Below, piece by piece: positions 1-6,212 of a DNA stretch of 10,080 nt. Both the position numbers and the translations under genes were made by a program. The DNA is from an uncultured Synergistia bacterium (GTDB lineage Bacteria; Eremiobacterota; SpSt-956; JAKJGF01). The stretch spans positions 1 through 10,080 of the forward strand of contig CALARM010000388.1 of NCBI GenBank assembly GCA_937888925.1, given 5' to 3'. Positions within the stretch are counted from its first letter, which is position 1; every line of letters starts with the position of its first letter. The notes under the pieces are model-generated. The model had not been told where the DNA came from, did not search any database, and saw only the letters and a list, made by a program, of their open reading frames with translations.

Positions 1-669
1 AGCCATATCATAATTGTTTACGGCATAATAGGCATAGGCCAGATTTCCATGAAGTATCCCGTTCTGTCCTTCGAGTGCTATAGCTTTTTTATAAGTTTCT
101 ATGGCTTTTTCAAATTTTCTTTCAGCACCGTATACAAGGGCCAGCCCGAAGTAAGCTTTTCCCATGTTTTTATTCTGTTCCAGTGCTTTTTTATAATATT
201 TCTTTGATTCTTTAAATTTCTTCTGTGAGTAATATGCATCTCCAAGACCTTTAAAGGAATAGGCATCAGAAGGGGCAAGTTTAAGAGCACCTTCATACAT
301 CCTTATGGCCTGTTCATATTTTCCGAGCTTATAATAAGTATTTCCAAGAGAATTATGGGTATAAACATCATTTGGATCCCATTCGAGAGCCTTTACAAAT
401 TCTTCAAGAGCTTTACTGTAATCTTTTTTATTGAAATGGACACAGCCAAGATTGTAATGAACTTCTCCTGCATTACGATCTTTATCAAGGGCTTTTTCAT
501 AGTTTTCTATGGCAGGTTCTATCTGTCCCTTTTCCTGATAGAGACGTCCCAGTCGGAAAAAGGCAGTAGAATCGGCCTCTCCTTCTTCGATAATCTGAAG
601 ATATGTATCAAATTCATGTTCCAGATTTTGAAGTTTCGGATTATAGTAAATTTTTTTATCTTTTTCCAT
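1..669 (-). CDS. TPR (tetratricopeptide repeat) protein, C-terminal part beyond the window
   Basis: Reading leftward from ATG at 669 gives 223 codons with no stop before the window edge, so the 3' end is missing. After about 35 residues the protein is a continuous series of 34-residue TPR units with the usual pattern (for example AFFRLGRLYQEKGQIEPAIE, then VHYNLGCVHFNKKDYSKALE), about five or six in view. TPR arrays are protein-protein interaction scaffolds. No signal peptide or membrane segment is visible at the N-terminus (MEKDKKIYYNPKLQ), so it is probably cytoplasmic. The partner and pathway cannot be read from the sequence. The start has no Shine-Dalgarno site: the ten bases before ATG are TATAAAAAAA and the next bases upstream already belong to a heptamer array. 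It is related in style to the TPR half of the gene at 7586-9682 and to the one at 9834. Confidence 0.88.
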   Translation of the reverse strand, partial: MEKDKKIYYNPKLQNLEHEFDTYLQIIEEGEADSTAFFRLGRLYQEKGQIEPAIENYEKALDKDRNAGEVHYNLGCVHFNKKDYSKALEEFVKALEWDPNDVYTHNSLGNTYYKLGKYEQAIRMYEGALKLAPSDAYSFKGLGDAYYSQKKFKESKKYYKKALEQNKNMGKAYFGLALVYGAERKFEKAIETYKKAIALEGQNGILHGNLAYAYYAVNNYDMA

Positions 670-679
670 TTTTTTTATA

Positions 680-770
680 GTGAGTCGTGACCGGTGACCA
701 GTTATCAGTGACCAGTGACCAGTTATCAGTTATCGGTGACCAGTGACCAGTTACCAGTTACCAGTTATAT
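680..770 (+). repeat. Heptamer array, 13 phased 7-bp units (GTGACCA/GTTATCA/GTTACCA type)
   Basis: Thirteen consecutive 7-bp units run without a phase break. GTGACCA occurs five times, GTTATCA twice and GTTACCA twice; GTGAGTC, GTGACCG, GTTATCG and a final GTTATAT occur once each. All share G-T-(G/T)-A in positions 1-4. This is the longest array of the window. It lies directly upstream of the minus-strand TPR start at 669, with its units reading away from that gene. Confidence 0.95.
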
Positions 771-793
771 TATCATATACAAAATCTGCTTAT

Positions 794-814
794 ACCTCAC
801 TCTTCACTCTTCAC
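794..814 (-). repeat. Heptamer array, 3 units (GTGAAGA, GTGAAGA, GTGAGGT), overlapping the HD-GYP stop
   Basis: Read on the minus strand the units are GTGAAGA (814-808), GTGAAGA (807-801) and GTGAGGT (800-794). The HD-GYP stop codon TGA (806-804) lies inside the second unit. The last codons before it (G, E, E) are array-encoded. The array faces the plus-oriented array at 680-770, giving a convergent pair. Confidence 0.88.
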
Positions 815-2249
815 CCTTTCTGTCTTTAATCTTAAAATTAAGATTTCCCTGAGGTTTTGCCTTGAAATTAAATTTCTCTTCCAGCATTTTTATGTCATTT
901 TCATATAAGGAAATATTTATTTCTCCTTTTTTTGCCAGTGCATATATAAAAGCAGGAACGAGGGTGGGATCAAACTGTGTACCGGAACATCTTATCAATT
1001 CCTTTACTGCCATATCTGCAGTAAGAGCTTTCCTGTAAGGACGATCTTCCGTCATGGCATCAAAGGTATCACATATGGCTATTATTCTTGCCTGAAGTGG
1101 TATGGCAAGGCCTGATATCCTGTCAGGATAACCGTAACCATCCCATTTTTCATGATGATGTCTTATACCGGGCAGTGCGCCATGAAGAGCAGGATAGGGA
1201 AGTACTATTTCTACTCCTATCATGGGATGTTTTTTTATCTGTGCAAATTCCTCGTCATTGAGTTTACTGTTTTTATTTAAGATTGTATCAGGAATTCTCA
1301 TTTTACCTATATCATGAAGGTTACCGCATTCTCTGAGAGAATTTTTTATATCCCTGATATAATTTAAAATATCTCCTTCACCATCTTTTTTCAGATAGGA
1401 AAAACCGTCAGGGCCGTACTGGCCTATATCTTTGAAAAAGGCTGCATTTTTAAGGTTTTCAAGCTGTTGTTCATCATTAATTCCCAGTTCTTCAGCAAGC
1501 CCCATAGTTAAATCCATTACTCTGTTGGAATGTTCAAAGGTATAAGCAGAATGTATTTTCATAAGAACTCCGAGAATTCCCGATGTAGTATCTTCTTTAT
1601 CTTCCGCTTTTCTTGCTTTTTTCAATATATCCCATATGGCTGAAGCGGCATTTCTTATGGCTACTCTGAGCTGTTCCTGAGAAGGTCCTCCTCCGGAAGA
1701 ACCTGAAACTGCTGCCTGTCTTGTTTCCATGAACTGCTTCATATCCGTCTTTCTCAGGGAATCAAGACCTCCTTTTCCCATAGCGGAAGATGTAAATTCT
1801 TTATTTATAAGTTTTTTTGCATCATCAAGTCTTGAAAAGGGTTTTTTTGTTGCCATACCTTTTGAGCCTTCAGGAGAACCTGAAGCAGCAGCGGATTTTT
1901 GACCTTCCTGTGTATTTTTTGTCTGCCCCTGTTTCTCGCCGGCATCTTCTTTTGCAAAGCCGCTGCCAAGTAATGGCATGGCTATTTCCGTAAGGTGTTT
2001 CATTACGCCGGAAGATAGTTTCGGATCTGACGTAAGACCGCTTTCTGACATAGATTTGGAAAGTTGCGAAAGGGATACCATTTTGCCCTGTATACCTGTA
2101 GATGTGCTGTCCTGGGTAAAGGCGGGAGGACTCTGGGCAGTAGATGTATCTTTAGGCGTCATTTCCTGACTCTGTTTCGGCGTCAGACCAGGAGATACAA
2201 AACCTGGCTGAATTGAAGGTTTAAAAGATGATGTTCCTTTAATATCCAT
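804..2249 (-). CDS. HD-GYP domain protein, probable cyclic-di-GMP phosphodiesterase
   Basis: A 481-residue protein. Residues 1 to about 220 are low-complexity (Ser, Gly, Lys, Gln, Thr, Pro) and probably disordered. Residues about 230-440 form an HD-GYP hydrolase domain: H240, the HD pair in LHDIGK (H312, D313), HP at 341-342, HHHE at 364-367, the GYGYP signature at 371-375 and the downstream CDTFDAMTEDRPYR. HD-GYP enzymes hydrolyse cyclic-di-GMP through a metal centre, and all the canonical ligands seem present, so activity is likely. No receiver or membrane sensor is fused, so input may come from another protein such as the response regulator next door. Oddity: a degenerate HD-like motif, FKDIGQ (272-277), precedes the true HD by about 39 residues. 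The start at 2249 is preferred because AAGGA lies 9 bases upstream. A longer in-frame start at 2318 would make protein from a repeat array. Confidence 0.93.
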   Translation of the reverse strand: MDIKGTSSFKPSIQPGFVSPGLTPKQSQEMTPKDTSTAQSPPAFTQDSTSTGIQGKMVSLSQLSKSMSESGLTSDPKLSSGVMKHLTEIAMPLLGSGFAKEDAGEKQGQTKNTQEGQKSAAASGSPEGSKGMATKKPFSRLDDAKKLINKEFTSSAMGKGGLDSLRKTDMKQFMETRQAAVSGSSGGGPSQEQLRVAIRNAASAIWDILKKARKAEDKEDTTSGILGVLMKIHSAYTFEHSNRVMDLTMGLAEELGINDEQQLENLKNAAFFKDIGQYGPDGFSYLKKDGEGDILNYIRDIKNSLRECGNLHDIGKMRIPDTILNKNSKLNDEEFAQIKKHPMIGVEIVLPYPALHGALPGIRHHHEKWDGYGYPDRISGLAIPLQARIIAICDTFDAMTEDRPYRKALTADMAVKELIRCSGTQFDPTLVPAFIYALAKKGEINISLYENDIKMLEEKFNFKAKPQGNLNFKIKDRKGEE

Positions 2250-2258
2250 AAAATGTAA

Positions 2259-2263
2259 TCCTT
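2259..2263 (-). promoter_or_regulatory. Ribosome binding site of the HD-GYP gene (AAGGA)
   Basis: AAGGA read on the minus strand, 9 bases from ATG at 2249. It decides for the start MDIKG over the upstream in-frame start at 2318, which has no such site. Confidence 0.7.
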
Positions 2264-2269
2264 GTGTTC

Positions 2270-2287
2270 GTAACGCGTTACGCGTAA
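2270..2287 (+). repeat. Short heptamer array of CGC type in the HD-GYP leader
   Basis: GTAACGC (2270-2276), GTTACGC (2277-2283) and the beginning of a third unit, GTAA. Because the core is ACGCGTTACGCGT it is nearly palindromic and can be read on either strand. It sits 20 bp upstream of the HD-GYP start codon and includes the ACGCGT hexamer. Confidence 0.75.
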
Positions 2288-2301
2288 ATTTTATCTGTTT
2301 T

Positions 2302-2307
2302 ATTATA
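2302..2307 (-). promoter_or_regulatory. Possible -10 element for the HD-GYP gene (TATAAT)
   Basis: A perfect TATAAT on the minus strand, about 50 bp upstream of ATG, in very A+T-rich DNA. No convincing -35 hexamer is found at 16-18 bp; the run there is CTTTTT or ACTTTT. If it is used, transcription would start near 2295 and the CGC array at 2270-2287 would lie at the start of the leader. Confidence 0.35.
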
Positions 2308-2351
2308 TATAAGTACAAAATAAAAAAAAGTAAAGTCTATTACATAAAATA

Positions 2352-2393
2352 GTGAGGCGTAATCAGTGAACAGTGAGCAGTGAACAGTGAGCA
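2352..2393 (+). repeat. Heptamer array, 6 units with alternating GTGAACA/GTGAGCA
   Basis: Units in perfect phase: GTGAGGC, GTAATCA, then GTGAACA and GTGAGCA alternating twice. The alternation implies a 14-bp higher-order unit (a duplicated pair). It converges on the minus-oriented array at 2432-2473. Confidence 0.93.
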
Positions 2394-2428
2394 GATTAAG
2401 ACAGATATTACTTTATTAATGGCAATAG

Positions 2429-2473
2429 AACTGATAACTGGTAACTGATAACTGGTAACTGTTCATGCATCAC
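2429..2473 (-). repeat. Heptamer array, 6 units with alternating GTTACCA/GTTATCA, overlapping the response-regulator stop
   Basis: On the minus strand: GTGATGC (2473-2467), ATGAACA (2466-2460), then GTTACCA and GTTATCA alternating twice down to 2432, and a partial unit GTTC to 2429. The stop TGA of the response regulator (2465-2463) is inside ATGAACA, which is a GTGAACA unit with G to A at position 1. As in the facing array, two unit types alternate as a 14-bp pair. Confidence 0.92.
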
Positions 2474-3275
2474 GCTCATATTCCCTGTAATATTTCTTTT
2501 TATGTACAGCAAGCACTTCTTCTACTTTTTTTACAAGTTCAACAGGATCGAAGGGTTTTGATAAATATTCTTTTATTCCTACATCATAGGCTATTTTTAT
2601 ATCTTCAAATTGATCTTTTGCTGTGAGTATAATGAAAGGAATATTTTTTGTCGAATTCTTCTCCTGAAGTTTCAAATAAAAAGTTATTCCGTCCATTTTG
2701 GGCATCATAACATCTGAAACTATGAGATCTATAGCATAATTATTTTCCTCCAGTATTTCAAGAGCTCTGTATGGTTGAGGAGCTGACCATACTTTATATC
2801 CTTCCAGTTTAAAAAGAGATACTACAATATTTAAAATCGTACTGTCATCTTCTACAATTAACAGTTTTATGTTTTCTTTTTTCAGTTCCTCTTCTTCAGA
2901 AGGGAAAATTTCTGCAAGTGTTTCTGCAAGTTTTGAAAAGTTATCCGGTCTATCGAGAGTATATTTAAGACCTAACCGTTTAAATTCCGACATATCTCTT
3001 TCACTTGCAAGATAGAGAACTATCAGAGGAATGGAAGAAACTGCAGGATTATTTTTGATTTCCTCACATAAAAACCATCCGTCCATATCAGATATAGATA
3101 TATCTATTATTATGGCATCCAGTTTTTTCTTTTTTATAATATTAGATGCTTCTGAGCCTGTTACTGCAGTGTAAATATCAAAATTTCCTTTTTCCAGGGT
3201 ATTTTCTATTTCTTTTAAGAGAGATTTTTCATCTTCTATTATTAAAATTTTAGGAATTTTAGGAATAAGAATCAA
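2463..3275 (-). CDS. Response regulator with two receiver (REC) domains and no output domain
   Basis: A 270-residue protein made of two CheY-like receiver domains joined by a short acidic linker (about 125-135). REC2 (about 136-256) looks fully functional: acidic pocket E142-D143-D144, phospho-acceptor D188 in SDVMMPKMDG, T218 in ILTA and K240 in SKP. REC1 (about 9-124) keeps the acidic pocket (E14, D15, E16) and D58, but the switch Thr/Ser is Y88 and the conserved Lys is R109, so it is probably degenerate. With no DNA-binding or enzymatic output, it may pass phosphorylation or allosteric signals to a partner; the HD-GYP protein next to it is a natural candidate, by inference only. The start is TTG at 3275. 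An in-frame TAA lies 18-16 bases upstream, no ATG is near, and the only purine-rich stretch (AAAAGAG) touches the codon, so the start is less certain than the domains. Confidence 0.92.
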   Translation of the reverse strand: MILIPKIPKILIIEDEKSLLKEIENTLEKGNFDIYTAVTGSEASNIIKKKKLDAIIIDISISDMDGWFLCEEIKNNPAVSSIPLIVLYLASERDMSEFKRLGLKYTLDRPDNFSKLAETLAEIFPSEEEELKKENIKLLIVEDDSTILNIVVSLFKLEGYKVWSAPQPYRALEILEENNYAIDLIVSDVMMPKMDGITFYLKLQEKNSTKNIPFIILTAKDQFEDIKIAYDVGIKEYLSKPFDPVELVKKVEEVLAVHKKKYYREYERDA

Positions 3276-3296
3276 CTCTTTTCGTAATAATTATTG

Positions 3297-3348
3297 GTCG
3301 TGACGGGTAACGCGTAACGCGTGACGGGAAGATTTCCCTTTTCACGAC
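3297..3348 (+). other. Nested inverted repeat (hairpin potential) between two converging arrays
   Basis: Outer arms GTCGTGA (3297-3303) and TCACGAC (3342-3348) are exact complements. Inside them GGGAA (3326-3330) and TTCCC (3334-3338) form a 5-bp stem with loop GAT, followed by TTTT. The arms belong to the two converging heptamer arrays. The inner hairpin plus T-run resembles a weak terminator for rightward (antisense to the response regulator) transcription. No role is proven. Confidence 0.45.
3300..3327 (+). repeat. Heptamer array, 4 units (GTGACGG, GTAACGC, GTAACGC, GTGACGG)
   Basis: Four units in phase with a symmetrical order. It lies 24 bp upstream of the response-regulator start at 3275 and contains the ACGCGT hexamer at the unit junctions. 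Units read away from the gene. Confidence 0.9.
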
Positions 3349-3366
3349 TCACTACTCACTACTCAC
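3339..3366 (-). repeat. Heptamer array, 4 units (GTGAGTA, GTGAGTA, GTGAGTC, GTGAAAA)
   Basis: Minus-strand units 3366-3360, 3359-3353, 3352-3346 and 3345-3339, in perfect phase. It faces the plus-oriented array at 3300-3327 across an 11-bp spacer that carries the GGGAA/TTCCC hairpin. Confidence 0.9.
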
Positions 3367-3422
3367 CATTCTCTTAATAAAATTCATCTCTTCCCATAGG
3401 AATCCTTCTTTGAAATTTGCTA

Positions 3423-3451
3423 TTGCTTCAATTAATCTGAATTGATATAAT
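3423..3451 (+). promoter_or_regulatory. Probable sigma70-type promoter of the aminotransferase operon, extended -10
   Basis: TATAAT (3446-3451) matches the -10 consensus in all six positions and is preceded by TGA (3443-3445), an extended -10. A weak -35 (TTGCTT, 3423-3428) lies exactly 17 bp upstream. Transcription would begin near 3458, putting the CGC heptamer array at 3463-3483 at the very start of the leader. Confidence 0.6.
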
Positions 3452-3462
3452 TAAACAATAAG

Positions 3463-3483
3463 CATCTACGCGTTACGCGTCAC
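3463..3483 (-). repeat. Short heptamer array of CGC type in the aminotransferase leader
   Basis: Minus-strand units GTGACGC (3483-3477) and GTAACGC (3476-3470), with a weaker third, GTAGATG (3469-3463). It sits between the predicted transcription start and the Shine-Dalgarno site AAGGAG (3491-3496), 19 bp before the ATG. Confidence 0.75.
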
Positions 3484-3502
3484 GAAACAAAAGGAGTTTA
3501 TT

Positions 3503-4708
3503 ATGGCAATAATTAAATTATCACAGAGAAGTTATGATATTCAGGCATCACCTATAAGAAAGCTCACTCCCTATGCAGATGAAGCAAAAAGAAGGGGCAT
3601 AAAGGTTTACCACCTGAATATAGGTCAGCCTGATATAGAAACACCGCCAGTATACTGGGAAGCTATTCGTAAATACGGAGAGAAGGTATTGAAATACGGA
3701 CCGAGTAACGGTATAGGTCTTTATCTGGAATCTCTTAAAAAATATTATAATAAACTTGGCTTTAATGTAAGAAGTGACGATATATTTGTCACAACTGCAG
3801 GAAGTGAAGCAATAATATTCACCTTTCTTGCGGTAATGAATCCGGGGGAAGAGGTAATAATTCCCGAACCTTATTATACAAATTATAACGGTTTTGCCAC
3901 TATGGCTGGAGTTAATATTATTCCTCTTACAACCTATATAGAGGAAGGTTTTAAACTTCCTCCTGCAGAAAAATTCGAGGAAAAAATAACAGATAAAACA
4001 AAAGCCATTTTGCTCTGTAATCCGGGAAATCCCACGGGAACAGTTTATTCTGAAGAAGAACTCTCAATGGTAGTAGAGCTTGCAAAAAAATACAATTTAT
4101 TCCTTATTACAGATGAAGTTTACAGAGAATTTATTTATGACGGACTCAAGCATACGAGTATAATGGAGTTTACCGGTATTGATAAACGGGCTATAGTGGT
4201 AGATAGCATATCCAAGAGATTTTCCGCCTGCGGAGCAAGGGTGGGCTGTATTGTATGTAAAAATAAAGAATTTATGGAATCTGTCATGAAATTCGGGCAG
4301 GCAAGACTCTGCCCTCCTACTCTGGAACAGATTGGTGCAATTGCACTTCATGAACTGGGGGTAGATTATTTTAAAAGTATTTATGATGAGTATAAACTCA
4401 GAAGAAATACCCTTTATGAAGGACTTGTATCTATTCCCGATGTAATTGTTCATAAGCCTCAAGGTGCTTTTTATATGGTTGCAAGATTTCCTGTGAAAGA
4501 TACGGAAGATTTTGCCACATGGCTTCTCAGGGATTTTGATGTTGACGGAGAAACGGTTATGTTTGCTCCTCTCGATGGTTTTTATGGCACTCAGGGTCTG
4601 GGGAAGGATGAATTGAGACTTGCCTATATATTGAACTGTCATGATATAAAGAAATCTCTTGTCATATTAAAAGAAGGGCTTGCCAGATATAAAAGTTCCG
4701 GTAAATAG
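3503..4708 (+). CDS. PLP-dependent class I/II aminotransferase, aspartate aminotransferase-like
   Basis: A 401-residue, full-length fold-type I aminotransferase, cytoplasmic. Diagnostic residues are in order: the N-terminal LNIGQPDIETP (38-48), NPGNPTG at 173-179 with the cofactor-contacting Asn, D204 and Y207 in ITDEVYREF, the Schiff-base lysine K238 in DSISKRFSACGARVG, the phosphate-binding R246, and R372 in ELRLAY, which binds the substrate carboxylate. It transfers an amino group between an amino acid and a 2-oxo acid. The closest remembered relatives are aspartate-type aminotransferases sharing the ASPIRKL start and SK-[RF]-SACGAR motif, so aspartate/2-oxoglutarate is a reasonable but unproven substrate pair. 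AAGGAG lies 6 bases before ATG. The next gene begins 18 bp after the stop, so the two are probably co-transcribed from the promoter at 3423-3451. No biosynthetic neighbour helps to assign the pathway. Confidence 0.93.
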   Translation: MAIIKLSQRSYDIQASPIRKLTPYADEAKRRGIKVYHLNIGQPDIETPPVYWEAIRKYGEKVLKYGPSNGIGLYLESLKKYYNKLGFNVRSDDIFVTTAGSEAIIFTFLAVMNPGEEVIIPEPYYTNYNGFATMAGVNIIPLTTYIEEGFKLPPAEKFEEKITDKTKAILLCNPGNPTGTVYSEEELSMVVELAKKYNLFLITDEVYREFIYDGLKHTSIMEFTGIDKRAIVVDSISKRFSACGARVGCIVCKNKEFMESVMKFGQARLCPPTLEQIGAIALHELGVDYFKSIYDEYKLRRNTLYEGLVSIPDVIVHKPQGAFYMVARFPVKDTEDFATWLLRDFDVDGETVMFAPLDGFYGTQGLGKDELRLAYILNCHDIKKSLVILKEGLARYKSSGK

Positions 4709-4726
4709 ATTTGAAAGGATGGCTCA

Positions 4727-5221
4727 ATGATTGAGAATGGTAAAAAAGACTACCGTACCGGTGCAACTTTTATTTTACTGATCTGTTTTTTTCTATGTCT
4801 GGCTGTTTCTTTATTCTATGGCTCAGTAGCTGCTGTTTTCAGAGCAGTCAGAGCGTCGAAATGGCAGAAAACACCATGTTATATACAATCATGCAATCTG
4901 CAAGAATATAAGGCGAAACATGGTATTAGATACAGAATTAAAATGTCTTATAGGTATGAATTTAAAGGGAAAGAATATACTTCTGATAGTTATAGTCTTA
5001 TAGATGAGACTGATCCTTCAATAACCCCGGAAGAACGTCATGATTTTATAAGACAGTATTATGGAAAGGGTAAAAAAAATTTCTGTTATGTGAATCCGAA
5101 AAATCCTGAAGAGGCTGTAATTACTAAGAAAATAGGTGTATTTTTTATTATAGGTACCTGTTTATGCGGATTATTTTCTACAGGAATTACATGCCTGTGT
5201 ATAATAATTTTTTTATATTAG
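4727..5221 (+). CDS. DUF3592-like membrane protein, function unknown
   Basis: A 164-residue protein with a hydrophobic segment near each end (about 13-38 and 136-163) and a polar central domain between them. The centre has the layout I associate with DUF3592: a Trp-x-x-Thr-Pro start (W46, T49, P50), a YRYEFKGKEYTSD strand pair (75-87), a YYGKGKK turn (111-117) and YVNPKNPEEAV (121-131), which resembles the family's Y-x-N-P-x-N-P-x-x-A motif. The central domain would lie on one face of the cytoplasmic membrane; its role is not known. It is preceded by AAAGGA 7 bases before ATG and starts 18 bp after the aminotransferase. This is the only tight junction in the window and one of two gaps without a clean heptamer array, consistent with a shared transcript. 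Confidence 0.78.
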   Translation: MIENGKKDYRTGATFILLICFFLCLAVSLFYGSVAAVFRAVRASKWQKTPCYIQSCNLQEYKAKHGIRYRIKMSYRYEFKGKEYTSDSYSLIDETDPSITPEERHDFIRQYYGKGKKNFCYVNPKNPEEAVITKKIGVFFIIGTCLCGLFSTGITCLCIIIFLY

Positions 5222-5261
5222 AAAATGTGTAAGCGTTAAGCTATCAGCATGTTTATCATCA

Positions 5262-5279
5262 TCGTGTCACAGGGCACGA
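5262..5279 (+). other. Small inverted repeat in the DUF3592-FxLYD gap
   Basis: TCGTG (5262-5266) and CACGA (5275-5279) are complementary arms around an 8-base loop. The preceding bases (5227-5248) contain GTGTAAG, GTTAAGC and TATCAGC, roughly 7-8 bp apart, which may be a decayed heptamer array. Both calls are weak; otherwise nothing is seen in this 82-bp gap apart from the ribosome binding site. Confidence 0.25.
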
Positions 5280-5303
5280 GCATAAATATATGAGGTGAAT
5301 ATT

Positions 5304-6137
5304 ATGTTAAAAACGTTATTGATTTTTCTTTTACTATTTTCTTTTACTTTACCTGTATGGTCAAGAGATAAGAATGTTTTAAATCCTACGAAAGGAATCG
5401 GTGATGTAATTTCTTTCGGAGAGGAAATAAATATTGATAAAGCGAAGGAAGCCTTTGGAAATCTCACCAAAGTAGACAGGCCCGGTCTTAACAGTGATAA
5501 TGCAGATATAAAAATTTATAATTTCACCAGAGGCTTTACCTGTCTTACGGCAAATGATAAGGTTGTTCAGATGCAGATAGGCAGTGATAATATCGTTCTG
5601 GATTCAGGTGTCAAAGTAGGAGATGATGCAGGTGATATTACTGATGAATATGGAAATGTTTTTGTAACAGAAGGAAATCCTAAATATGGAGAGGGGACTA
5701 TGATATTCAATCTATATCCTGATTATATTATTGCTTTTACAATAAATTATGAAGGTAAATGTACCAATATAATGTGTGCCAACTGTGATTTAATATATAA
5801 AATGTCTCCTTCCACTTCTATTTTAAAATACTGGGACGCTCCTGTAGATATTAAGTCTGCCAGCAGCAGAGATACGATAAAGATCATGAAAAATACTTCT
5901 TCCGTAGATGGCAAATATATGATAGTAAAGGGGGAAATTCTGAATATCGGTAATAAAGAACTGAGATATGTCCAGGCAGGTGTTACTTTTTACGATGTTA
6001 ACGGTCAGGTTGTTGATGTAGTAAATGCCTATATACCCGGTATACATCTTCAGCCGGGAGAAACGTCTCCTTTTACTGTCATATCTACACAGGGCAAACT
6101 TACTGCTACATATAATATAAAAATTACCAATCAATGA
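5304..6137 (+). CDS. Exported protein with C-terminal FxLYD-like domain
   Basis: A 277-residue protein. Residues 1-20 (MLKTLLIFLLLFSFTLPVWS) are a clear Sec signal peptide with likely cleavage after VWS, so it is secreted or envelope-located. There is no lipobox cysteine. The middle (about 28-170) is beta-rich and unassigned; GVKVGDDAGDITDEYGN (102-118) recalls the helix-turn of small envelope proteins that repeat a G-D-x-x-x-x-(V/I)-x-x-x-(Y/F)-G motif. A cysteine cluster occurs at C153, C158 and C161. Residues about 205-270 (VKGEILNIGNKELRYVQAGV, then FYDVNGQVVD and LQPGETSPFTV) match the FxLYD pattern, a beta-sandwich found in extracytoplasmic proteins and of unclear ligand. An in-frame GTG at 5295 lies within the ribosome binding site GAGGTG, so ATG at 5304, 6 bases from that site, is chosen. 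Confidence 0.8.
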   Translation: MLKTLLIFLLLFSFTLPVWSRDKNVLNPTKGIGDVISFGEEINIDKAKEAFGNLTKVDRPGLNSDNADIKIYNFTRGFTCLTANDKVVQMQIGSDNIVLDSGVKVGDDAGDITDEYGNVFVTEGNPKYGEGTMIFNLYPDYIIAFTINYEGKCTNIMCANCDLIYKMSPSTSILKYWDAPVDIKSASSRDTIKIMKNTSSVDGKYMIVKGEILNIGNKELRYVQAGVTFYDVNGQVVDVVNAYIPGIHLQPGETSPFTVISTQGKLTATYNIKITNQ

Positions 6138-6144
6138 TTGATCT

Positions 6145-6158
6145 GTGAAAAGTGAATC
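6145..6158 (+). repeat. Two heptamer units (GTGAAAA, GTGAATC) after the FxLYD gene
   Basis: Two phased plus-strand units begin 7 bp after the stop codon. They face the minus-oriented CGC array at 6163-6190. Alone the pair would be weak; the same layout in the other gaps supports it. Confidence 0.6.
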
Positions 6159-6162
6159 CCAC

Positions 6163-6190
6163 CCGTTACGCGTCACGCTTCATGCGTCAC
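6163..6190 (-). repeat. Heptamer array of CGC type, 4 units, upstream of the acidic protein gene
   Basis: Minus-strand units GTGACGC (6190-6184), ATGAAGC (6183-6177), GTGACGC (6176-6170) and GTAACGG (6169-6163); a fifth, diverged GTGGGAT would follow. ATGAAGC shows the same G to A change at position 1 as ATGAACA at 2466-2460. It lies 22 bp before the TTG start at 6213. Confidence 0.88.
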
Positions 6191-6197
6191 ACTTTAT

Positions 6198-6204
6198 AAG
6201 GAGG
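6198..6204 (+). promoter_or_regulatory. Strong ribosome binding site (AAGGAGG) deciding a TTG start
   Basis: AAGGAGG is an ideal Shine-Dalgarno match, 8 bases upstream of TTG at 6213, with no ATG at a suitable distance. It makes TTG the start of the acidic protein. Confidence 0.8.
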
Positions 6205-6212
6205 TTTCGCCT

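Noticed and set aside
355..690. Plus-strand open frame of 111 codons over the first TPR gene
   Set aside because: Phe/Ile-rich shadow of the minus-strand TPR gene, which has clear repeat motifs, and its 3' end runs into the array.
680..770. CRISPR array
   Set aside because: The units are 7 bp, contiguous and without unique spacers; no cas-like gene is nearby.
2250..2318. Longer N-terminus for the HD-GYP protein starting at 2318
   Set aside because: The extra 23 residues would be encoded partly by a heptamer array, there is no ribosome binding site, and AAGGA supports the start at 2249.
4097..4642. Antisense open frame of 181 codons within the aminotransferase gene
   Set aside because: It is the shadow of a clearly conserved gene, with no recognisable domain or ribosome binding site.
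5295..5303. GTG start for the FxLYD protein
   Set aside because: This GTG is part of the ribosome binding site GAGGTG; the ATG at 5304 has correct spacing and gives a normal signal peptide.
6130..6142. Perfect inverted repeat ATCAAT-G-ATTGAT at the FxLYD stop codon
   Set aside because: A one-base loop and short A/T-rich arms make a functional hairpin or operator unlikely; probably chance in AT-rich DNA.
5823..6176. Antisense open frame over the end of the FxLYD gene
   Set aside because: It overlaps a well-supported gene and begins inside repeat DNA; the composition is not protein-like.
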